Origin: Gari tellinella
Taxonomy: Eukaryota > Mollusca > Bivalvia > Cardiida > Psammobiidae
Direction: 5' to 3'
Assembly (NCBI GenBank): GCA_922989275.2
Contig: OV277868.1
Location: 54,496,216 to 54,560,215 of the forward strand
DNA length: 64,000 bases
The notes under the pieces were generated by a model that was not told the DNA's origin, did not search any database, and was given only the letters and a program-made list of their open reading frames with translations. Position numbers and translations under genes: made by a program. This document shows, in pieces, positions 55,650 to 64,000 of this stretch (positions within the stretch are counted from its first letter, which is position 1; every line of letters begins with the position of its first letter).

Positions 55650-55892
55650 CCAACCCTTACTCCATAGCCTGTTTCTAGTTTTGAAGAAATTTGCTCACTT
55701 TTAACAGGTTGAAAGTAAAGCAGAATGAGTCTAAATGCGCTTTCTGCTTTACTTTTAGCTTGCTGTAAGCTACTGAAAGCATCTACCAAGATAATTATAG
55801 AAACATATTTATTAAGGTAAATAGTCATGCCTGTATGAAGTGCAATTCTTATCTCCAGAGGAAGAATAAATTAGAGGCGTGACCAAAGGGTT
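55650..55892. mobile_element. CCCTTACTCCATA MITE downstream of the sulfotransferase
   Basis: Family member with the AAAGTAAAGCAGAATGAG palindrome (55708-55765), 220 bases after the stop codon. No convincing AATAAA signal was seen between 55431 and 55650; one occurs inside this element (GAAGAATAAATTAG). Confidence 0.65.
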
Positions 55893-56171
55893 TAATGTAG
55901 ACATACACGTTAGTGTTATTGAAATAGCCCCTGTATCTTGAGCCCAAATACAGTTATTGATCCATTCAGCATGAATGTTTTGTTCTTTGTAATTAATCTG
56001 TCCTAAAAATTCGGAACACTTTTTGCAGCAGTCGTTTAACAATTATATTTATTGTACATGGATACATTTATTCACACTGTAATATGTAGCGTACATATTT
56101 TCTGTCTGACTTTCATTTACTTTGAACTGTATATTCGATTCAACTAACTGTACGAGCTACACTAAAGAATA

Positions 56172-56538
56172 CAGTGCTCCCTCCCTACAACAACACCCAA
56201 TGGGAGACAAATAGTGTGTGTTGTTTGGATAGAGTTGTTAAAGTGAAGGAAATTCAATTCCCTCAGTGTGTTGAGCGTGACTTGGCTTAAATTTGCAAAC
56301 AATTTGAACCCAGCGTTACGCGGCGTCTGATCTGGATTCAAGCTGTTTATTAATCTTTATGTTCCTTCTGTCAAAATGTCCAATACGTAACTTTGAGAAA
56401 TAACAGAAGACTGCAATTTTAAGCAAACGATAATGCAGCAGTGAAAGCGTAAGACATGAATTGTCTTGTTTGGGAAACAACGCCAAGTATTGTAGGAGGG
56501 AGTCGTTGTTCGGAGAGTCGTTGTAGGGAGGGAGCTCT
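56172..56538. mobile_element. CAGTGCTCCCTCCCTACAAC MITE, copy 1
   Basis: Inverted ends CAGTGCTCCCTCCCTACAAC and GTTGTAGGGAGGGAGC, with a decayed hairpin cassette inside (56294-56352). TA lies at the left edge. Confidence 0.75.
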
Positions 56539-56591
56539 ATACAATATTTTCCTTATAAATGCGTACGTGTTAATTCATTTATGATAATTTC

Positions 56592-56778
56592 AAACTGTTT
56601 GGAACCAGATCAAACACAGTATAACCTGGCGTATGATTAGGCTCTAAACTATCTGCAATGCAGATTACAACTAATCGTTAAAGGTTTCCAAAAAAATGTC
56701 ATTTTCTACAGTTTATTGTATTGCTCACGCGCTTTGTTTCGTTTAATGAGAAAGAGTAACGTATTCTCCACATTAACA
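56592..56778. repeat. CAGTGGAGAA MITE, decayed right part
   Basis: Hairpin remnant AAACTGTTTGGAACCAGATC and the tail GAGAAAGAGTAACGTATTCTCC. Older relative of the 246-bp family. Confidence 0.6.
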
Positions 56779-56841
56779 CGGTAAATCCACTTCTCTGTGT
56801 ACAGTTGGGTGGTAATATATGTAGATGACAGTTATCAGTTA

Positions 56842-57087
56842 CAGTGGAGAAACTGTTATTCTTTCCCAATAAACGCGTTTACGCTAAAACTATTATTTGC
56901 AGTGCAAACAGTTTGGAGCCAGATCAGACGCCGGCTAACCCGGCGTCTGATCAGGCTCCAAACTGTTTGCCACCAAGATAAATATGAAATATCAGAATTG
57001 TCCAAAAGTTGTTCTTTTCTACGTTTTAGCGCTTTGCGTTTGCGTACGTTTGCGTTTAAACGGGAAAGAATAACAAATTCTCCACTG
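56842..57087. mobile_element. CAGTGGAGAA MITE, 246 bp, copy 3
   Basis: TA-flanked; hairpin at 56904-56970 with CCGGCTAACCCGG centre (one mismatch). Exactly the same length as copies 1 and 2. Confidence 0.88.
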
Positions 57088-57214
57088 TACCTACATTTCA
57101 CCTAACCTTGAATTTTAAGTTTTATCACTGTGTAATGTAGTGTCAATCTTTCCTTAAGCAATTACTTACTGAAGACGCGTGGATATCTCTAAATGTAGGT
57201 GACTACGAGTACTT

Positions 57215-57295
57215 AATGTAGGATGAAAATAATGCAGAAAGCTCCTTAAGGAGCTTTCTGCATTATTTTCAGCCTGCGATAAACAATCACAAGTA
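57215..57295. repeat. GGATGAAAATAATGCAGAAAGC hairpin
   Basis: Near-perfect palindrome with AGCTCCTTAAGGAGCT centre; a variant of the AAAGTAAAGCAG class. 57375-57610 beyond it matches the dispersed repeat at 42.1-42.4 kb. Confidence 0.7.
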
Positions 57296-57629
57296 TTAAA
57301 TATTACTAGATTTTGCTACTTCTGGCTGGTCGATTAATATAATAGTGACTGTCTCTATTTATGGAGGGTAATATAATAAACACTGTGGAGTTGAAAACGT
57401 AATGCATGTTACACAGCGGATTATTCATCGGCAAGGTGAGTGTTATTGAATCAAATGTGAAAATGAACATGCTAATTAATCATGGGTAAAATGTAAATAT
57501 AAAACAAGCTGCACCTGAGGAAAAACTACAGTGCACGCCCTGGTTAGATGTGGCTATGGTAATGCGGGTTCTGATCAGGGTCTACCGCGTGTTACGGTAG
57601 AAGACACGCATTGTAATTATTTTAACCCT

Positions 57630-57838
57630 TTCATGATCAAATTTATCGTGAGGTGTTTACCCTTTCAACGCCATATTATTGTCTGCTTCAATATTGTTGT
57701 CTGCAACATCGTTTAAAAGTTAGATTTAAGACAGTATAACTGACGTTATTGAAAAACAAGTGACAAACAGTTTTGATCGTGATCAGACGCGGCGTCTGAT
57801 CAGGATCATAACTATTTGCAAATGCGCTCAAAGGGTTA
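57630..57838. mobile_element. TTAACCCTTTCA MITE with short hairpin
   Basis: TTAACCCTTTCATGATC at left, GCTCAAAGGGTTA at right; hairpin 57764-57824 lacks the usual central GCG stem (GATCAGACGCGGCGTCTGATC). Confidence 0.7.
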
Positions 57839-58093
57839 TTTCATCAGGGTCTATACATTTTGATTATACAACAAAACCTCTATTACAACTACGTTAAAGC
57901 CGCATTGTGTTTTTGAGAAACCTGCATAAAACGGTTGTTTGGGGTCCCATTTGAACTACGTGGGACGTGATTCTTTCACAAAAACCGGCTTTATCTAAGA
58001 AATTCGCCTTTTAAATTTAATTTATAATATTTTGGTGCAGCACAAATTAAAAATCCTCCCTTGTGAATGGAAAGAAGGACAACTCTGTAAATA

Positions 58094-58300
58094 CAGGGCT
58101 CCAGATAACGGAAGTATTTCGAAAACTAAAATTCTTTATTTCTGCTTTTAAACCCAATGGTGTCATACTCATTAAAATTGTCTCGAAGAGACGGTTTAAT
58201 CAGTAGTAACACCATAGCATTCGGTGCTGAAATGAGTGAGAAAATGTTAAATAAGTTCAGATTACTCCCGCTTATACATGTGCAACTGGAGCATCTGGTT
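58094..58300. mobile_element. CAGGGCTCCAGATAA MITE
   Basis: Left end CAGGGCTCCAGATAACGG, palindrome ATTGTCTCGAAGAGACGGTT, right end decayed at ACTGGAGCATCTGG. A decayed TTAACCCTT element follows at 58300-58450. Confidence 0.6.
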
Positions 58301-59577
58301 AACCCTTATTCTGCTGCACAGACGTCTGTTTTGACATTGTCGTCTGCAAAATTTGTTCAGTTTAGATTTATGCATTGTTTTAATCAAACAAACCTTAAGA
58401 CGAGTGTCAAACAGTTTGTAAACGCCGTAAAATTAAGACCAGTAGACACAGGGTTAAACACTATGAGGTCTGGGCCAAAACGTGTGTATATTATTCACGA
58501 TGGGTAAACCATTAATTTTTTTTACGGAGAATCTATACCTTGAGATTGCTGAAAATGACTGTTTCAGCCTTGTCCGCTCTCTAACTCAAACACTTCTTTT
58601 GGGATCTTCACCAAACTTGCTACAAATATTTGTTAGTATAGAATCTAGGTCAGGTTCAATAACTAGCAGAATCGCATGAGGCATGTCTGAGTTATTGCCC
58701 TTGAATAATTAAAAAATGAAATTTTTAGTCATTCAAGGGCAATAACTCCAACATGCCTTGTGCGATTTTGGTAGTTAAGATGACTGACCTAGATTTAATA
58801 TTCATGAACATTTTCAACAAGTTTGGTGAATATCTGATATCCTTTCCACGCCCATAACGTATTAAAAGGTTTTGACGTTTATGGCACATTTTGGCTTCCG
58901 TAGAAGTTGGAAGACTTTTCTGAAAGGCCAGGTTCGGCACTGCCTATTTCTAGAATATCAATGGTCTCCTGCAAAATGGGACACTTTCAGGCAGCATCGA
59001 AAATGGATCCAGACACAAATTTGCAAGATTGGAAAAAGGCGAATGCCAGAGGGGCCGAAACGGTCCATCTTTCTACTTTCGGTTTAAAATGTACTCGACC
59101 TTTTTGTCAAAACCCGTTATAATAGCACTCATGCTGGAATTCAGTAACACTGACATGTCAACACAAAGCTCACAAAGCTCAAACTGAGCCCAAACTGAGC
59201 TCAGGATCCACGTTTTTTTTGTTTTTTTTGGTCGTTTGGGTATTGCGTGAACGCGATTTAAATATAGCGCTTCTAAAAATAGATAGTCACTTTCGGTTTC
59301 GTGTTGACACGTCAGAGTAGTTTTGAGATGTCAGAATGTAGTGTTTATTCAGAAAAAGGGCTCAAAACTAGTCCGGTAGTGTCTGTGTTATGTGTACAAA
59401 ATCGGCCGGGCTTGCTAAGGATATAAACTGTATGTGTTAGAAAGCAAAACATGCTGAAACAGTCATTTTTAATACTTAAAGGGCCAAAACTCAGACATGC
59501 CACATGCGATTTTTGTAATAATCAAACTAGACCTAAATCTTATATAATTAAATATTTTCAGCAAGTTTAGTGAATAT

Positions 59578-61600
59578 TTTAGATAACACAGATGATCTTG
59601 ACTTACCTGGTATAATGTTTTTTGCAGATTTTGAGAAAGCATTCAATAGCCTAGACCATAAATTTATGATGAAATGCCTAAGGCATTTTAACTTTGGAAA
59701 TGAACTCATCAGATGGATTGAGACATTCTATACGGATTCAAAGAATGCAATTCTAAATAATGGACACATCACAGAGTTTTCCAGAGTAGAAAGAGGGGTA
59801 AGACAAGGGTGTCCTCTATCCCCGTATCTATTTATTATATGCATTGAACTTCTATCGAACGAAATAGAAAGCAACAAAAACATTAAAGGTCAAGTAATAG
59901 CAGGTGAAGAATTAAAAAGAACCATGTTTGCGGACGATGCAACTTTTATAACTGATGGTTCCAAAAAGTCTTTTGAAAACATTATACACTCGCTGGACAA
60001 TTTTAGTTATATCTCTGGTCTAAGATTGAATTCTACTAAATGCTACTCGTTACGGATAGGTTCTACAAGACGCACAAACACAGAATACTTTCAAAACAGA
60101 AAATTTACTTGGACATCGGAAAAGACAAAAGCACTTGGCATAGTTTTTCACACAGATAAATCAAAGATGATAACAGAAAATTTTGCAAAGAAAATTCAGG
60201 AATTTGATTTAACACTAAACCGTTGGAAACATCGAAACTTAACACTCTTTGGAAAAATCACAGTCATAAAAACGTTTGCACTCCCAAAACTCATATACCT
60301 CCTTAGTACTCTTCAAAACCCCGCAGCAGAAACATTAAAAAAACTAACGAAAACAATGTATGATTTTCTTTGGGACTCAAAACCCGACAAAATAAGCCGG
60401 CAAACCATCAGACAAGATCCTTTGATGGGAGGTTTGAAAATGATAGATCTAAACCTTTTCACCAACGCACTTAAATGTAGTTGGGTAAAAAGAATTATAG
60501 AAGAAAAAAACAATGGACGTTGGAAACAGCAATATGTAAAATGTTTAAACAAATATGGCGGAAAACTTATTTTCGAAAGTGAACTAAATAAAACTATCAT
60601 TTCAGAAATGTTCAAACAAAATACTTTCTTAAAAGAAATCTTGATTGCATGGACACAAATCAATGATGACACAAACAGTACAAAAATAAGCAATAGAATT
60701 TTATGGAACAACAAAAGCATATTAATTCAAAACAAAACTATATTTAGAAAACAGTGGTTCGAAAAAGGAATTAAACACATTAGTGACATAAACGACTATA
60801 GAACAAACGAATTTTATAAGTTTGAAACACTAAAAGACCTATACAATCTAGCTGAAAATGAGATTTTCTTTTATAATCAACTTAAGTCCTGTATACCAAA
60901 ACAATGGAAAGATAAATTAAAACTAGACAATATAAATGATGCAAAACAACAAAATGAAACCTTACTGAAAAAGCTGCAAAAAGCTTAACAAACAAATAAA
61001 TTCTTATACAATATTCAGTTAAGAAAGCTCAAATTTGACAAGCCAAAACTACAAGAAAAGTGGGAACAGGACTTGGGCAATACAGAAATAAATTGGATAA
61101 ATACCTACAAAAACATATATACCGCTACAATTGACACTTCTCTCAGAAGCTTCCAGTACAAATTTATAAATAGAATTATTCCAACAAACTCATCACTGAT
61201 GAAATATAATATCAAACAAAGCAATATATGTGATCTATGTAATATGCAAGTAGAAACAATAAAACACCTATTCTGGGAGTGCAATCATGTACAACACTTT
61301 TGGAATAACTTATCTAATTGGTTAGAAAATATGAACATGAGCATAAATATAAATTACCAAACAATCACATTAGGAATAATAAACAACAGAAACAATATGA
61401 CTGACCATGCAAAGAATGATATACTTATAGCAGCAAAACACTACATATTCCAAACAAAAAACTATAAAGAAATACCGACTTTCAAATATTTCAAAAATAC
61501 CCTAACACGAAAAATAATTCTTGAAAAACAAATAGCACAAAACAGAGATAAACTAGAAATACACGATTTAAAATGGAGACCATTACTAGAACAGACATAA
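59578..61600 (+). pseudogene. L1/Tx1-like reverse transcriptase, C-terminal two-thirds
   Basis: One reading frame runs the whole length with a single stop (TAA, 60986-60988). Landmarks: GIMFFADFEKAFNSLDH (palm Asp), VERGVRQGCPLSPYLF, the catalytic FADDATFITDG, SGLRLNSTKCYSL, the thumb region NRWKHRNLTLFGKITVIKTF, and near the C-terminus CDLCNMQVETIKHLFWEC, a C-x2-C-x8-H-x4-C knuckle. The endonuclease and N-terminal RT are absent through 5' truncation. It would have nicked and reverse-transcribed at the target as part of the full-length protein. The chance that the stop is the only defect in the retained part looks good by eye. Confidence 0.9.
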
Positions 61601-61851
61601 AAACCTTTATACATTTATATATATATATTTTCCCTTAGAAAATATTATATTAATTTTTTTTAGACTGGTACTGTAGTCCAAAATTAGAGTCAAATTTCAA
61701 CTCCTTCCCAACAAATTTCCTTACTCCCACTATCCCTCTTTTTTCTCTCTCTCAAAAAAATAATTTCATCTTATGTGTATAAATGTATGTTATGTAATAT
61801 GAAATTGTATAGCATGAAAAATGATGAAATAAAATTCATTACAAAAAAAAT
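59578..61851 (+). mobile_element. 5'-truncated L1/Tx1-like LINE insertion
   Basis: Flanked by an exact 14-bp direct repeat, AGTTTAGTGAATAT (59564-59577 and 61852-61865). The 3' end is ATTACAAAAAAAAT, a short A-rich tail. The 2,274-bp insert begins mid-RT, as is usual for target-primed insertion with incomplete copying. Few disabling changes suggest it is young. Confidence 0.92.
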
Positions 61852-62639
61852 AGTTTAGTGAATATCCGATAAAAACTGTATTTGTTAGGGTGCAAAAATG
61901 ACTGAAACCGTCATTTTTTATTAATAAAAAGGCAATAACTCAGATATACCTTATGCGATTTTAGTAGTAATCAAACTAAACCTTGATTTTATATCAATAA
62001 ACATTTTCAGCAAGTTTGGTGAAGATCAAATAAAACGTATTTGTGTTTGAGAGCAAAACTTGCTGAAAACAGTCATTTTTAATACTAAAGGGCAAAAACT
62101 CAGATATGCCACATGCAATTTCAGTAATAATCAAACTAGACCTAAATTTTATATGAATAAATATTTTCAGCATGTTTGGTGAATATCCGATAACAGCTGT
62201 GTGTTTTAGAGAGCAAAAATGACTGAAACAGTCATTTTTTATTAATTAACAGGCAAAAAACTCAAAAAAAACTTATGCGATTTTAGTAGTAATCAAACTA
62301 AACCTTGATTTTATATCAATGAACATTTTCAGCAAGTTTGTGGAAGATCGGATAAAAACAGTTGAGTTAGAGAGCGGACAAAAAAGTGTGATAGTTTAAC
62401 TGACTGATGGATGGACGGGCGGAGGTAGATACGGTTGCCCCCAGTGAAGTTGATTTCTGCTGTATCACGTGATACTTAGCCGTGTGGTAATGTTTATTAC
62501 AGACGTTCTATTTTCGGTTTGTTATGATTTTAAATCGCCCTTTTTGGTGATTTAGGTCAGTCTTCATCATTTCATAGATCAGTTTGGCCCATAAGAATGT
62601 TCAAACATTATTATTAACCGTTATTGTATTTCAGGCATT

Positions 62640-62838
62640 AAGAAAAGGTCTGAAAACACAATGGGACTTTAAAAGACTTATTGTTTGTATAAAAACAGGT
62701 GACAGCTTAAAGCAAAGTGACAATAAACAGAAAGCGGCTTTCTGAACATTTAAGTGTCACTTTGCTTTAAGCAGTCACCTGTCCTAAACACCTAATGATT
62801 AGAACAATTTAGTGATCGTAATAGAGAGGTTTTACTGT
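62640..62838. repeat. CAGTAAAACCTCTC-type MITE, left end decayed
   Basis: Palindrome AGCTTAAAGCAAAGTGACAA to GTGTCACTTTGCTTTAAGC; right end GTAATAGAGAGGTTTTACTG then TA. Confidence 0.65.
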
Positions 62839-62863
62839 ACTCAATTATACGTACATGTATTTA

Positions 62864-63209
62864 CAGTGCTCCCTCTCTACAACGGCCCTCCCAACAACGA
62901 CTCCCTCCTTACAACGACACTTGCCGCAGTTCCCTAAATATGACATTTATGTCTAACATTTTTACTGCTGCAATATGTCTGCTTAAAGTTGTCGTCTGCT
63001 GTTTTACAAAATGGACATTTTGACAGAAAAAACTTAATGAGGAGTGACAAACAGCTTGAATCCAGATCAGACGCCGCGTAACGCGGCGTCTGATCTGGAT
63101 TCAAGCTGTTTGCAAATGTTTACCAATTTCTCTCCCTATAACGACTCCCTCCGAACAACGCACACCATTTGTGTCTCCCATTGGATGTCGTTGTAGAGAG
63201 GGAGCGCTG
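62864..63209. mobile_element. CAGTGCTCCCTCTCTACAAC MITE, copy 2
   Basis: TA-flanked, 346 bp; ends CAGTGCTCCCTCTCTACAAC and GTTGTAGAGAGGGAGCGCTG. The perfect hairpin cassette at 63047-63113 has the CGCGTAACGCG centre. Confidence 0.88.
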
Positions 63210-63534
63210 TATAACACTTTACTGGTTCATATTGAGGTGTCATACAGTTTGGAGCCTGAACAAATGGCGAGTCCGATATTGCTCCTAATTATTTGCGATG
63301 AATATACATATACAATGTATGTACGTTATTGGTTTATAAACACGTTTATTACAAAAGAAACATGCCTCCCCACCTCTTGTATATACATGTAGCAGACTCT
63401 GATACTCCATTTTCTGAAAAAAATTACTGTAGATAATTTTGTAATTGAAAGTTCGCCTTACGTGTTTTATGGTCTTGGCTCAAATATGCTCCATCATGCT
63501 AAATTATACTCAATTATTATGCTCATATGGTATG

Positions 63535-63783
63535 TTAACCCTTTTGTTGCCAATGACGCTTAAAATGCTTATGCAAAAAGTTTGGATCCTGATCAGACGC
63601 CGCGTATCGCGGCGTCTGATCAGGATCCAACCTGTTTGACACTCGTTTTGAAATTACTTCAGTCACACTGCCTTAGTTTTTTTTTGAAACGACATTGCAG
63701 ACAACACAATTGAAGCAGACGAGAGTGAAACGGTGAATGGGGTAAAAACCTCACGAAACATTTGATCATAAAAGGGTTTAACT
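63535..63783. mobile_element. TTAACCCTTTTGTTGCC MITE
   Basis: TTAACCCTTTTGTTGCCAAT at left, AAAAGGGTTTAA at right; hairpin at 63573-63639 with CGCGTATCGCG centre. The remaining 63784-64000 shows only the start of another repeat. Confidence 0.7.
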
Positions 63784-64000
63784 CCATAAATGAAGACCAC
63801 TCACACTGTATACAAAGGGTAAATAACCCTCATTAGTGACGATTGGCAAACCAATTAGACCATTACAAGATGTCTCGGAGTAGGTTCCAATCTGTGTCTT
63901 TATTGTTTGACAACCTTAAAAATGAAAAGGTTATTGTTATTTATTGCTACAAGCAGATGCCAATGCCAATAACGACGCCTGATCTTGTTCATGCTTGCCA

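Larger units (their letters stand above)
58550..62400. repeat. Tandem array of a roughly 155-bp unit, with an inversion and a LINE insertion
   Basis: Units contain GGGCAATAACTC, ATGCCACATGCGATTTTAGT, ATCAAACTAGACCTA and TTTTCAGCAAGTTTGGTGAA. At 58560-58710 the unit is inverted relative to 58730-58880 onward, forming a palindrome around AATTAAAAAATGAAATTTTT. 58880-59440 is mostly unrelated sequence. Plus-oriented units resume at 59440-59577 and 61852-62400, interrupted by the LINE at 59578-61851. Confidence 0.8.

Noticed and set aside
58300..58507. Possible small gene (116-codon frame at 58157-58507).
   Set aside because: It crosses a CAGGGCTCC MITE and a decayed TTAACCCTT element and has no family match.
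60313..60720. 135-codon minus-strand open frame.
   Set aside because: Antisense shadow of the L1/Tx1-like RT.

Overview
The window looks like a repeat-rich stretch of an invertebrate, probably bivalve mollusc, nuclear genome. It is AT-rich, has GT-AG introns, and carries molluscan-style short inverted-repeat transposons, a GIY-YIG Penelope-like element and several LINE fragments. No operons or prokaryotic signals are visible. The species is inferred from gene families and repeat style only.

Only two host genes can be supported. On the minus strand, the first coding exon of a GRK2/3-type G-protein-coupled receptor kinase lies at 7780-7892; the rest of the gene would lie beyond position 1, so 1-7779 is probably its first intron. 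On the plus strand, a complete five-exon cytosolic sulfotransferase gene runs from 45731 to 55430 (298 codons, all intron phases consistent), with a 5.3-kb first intron full of transposons.

Everything else is mobile DNA or featureless AT-rich sequence. 75-2984 is a three-level nest of inverted-repeat elements, each level with its own target-site duplication. 3.07-3.61 kb and 49.86-50.37 kb hold two copies of a TTAA-flanked element carrying a tRNA-like Pol III unit. 10.8-11.15 kb holds a LINE tail. 13.7-14.4 kb is an inverted pair of tRNA-Glu-like units. 16.6-21.9 kb and 23.9-29.4 kb are two large (about 5.3 and 5.5 kb) inverted-repeat DNA transposons; they have unrelated ends but the same plan: terminal inverted repeats, subterminal repeats, and a decayed copy of the same XPG/FEN-like, Cys-tailed gene (possibly Academ-like). 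29.5-32.5 kb is a LINE split by a 1,033-bp insertion. 43.1-44.8 kb is a Penelope-like element with a hammerhead motif and an inverted 5' part. 58.5-62.4 kb is a tandem array interrupted by a 2.3-kb 5'-truncated L1/Tx1-like LINE with a 14-bp target-site duplication.

More than 20 short hairpin-bearing elements (MITEs) are scattered throughout. They fall into families by their ends: TTAA with CCCTTT..., TA with CAGTG..., CAGGGCTGCC with 6-bp duplications, CTGGGGCCCG, and a hAT-like one. A single hairpin cassette recurs inside several families with different ends. This shared cassette and the two large XPG-like elements are the most promising leads for something not yet described.
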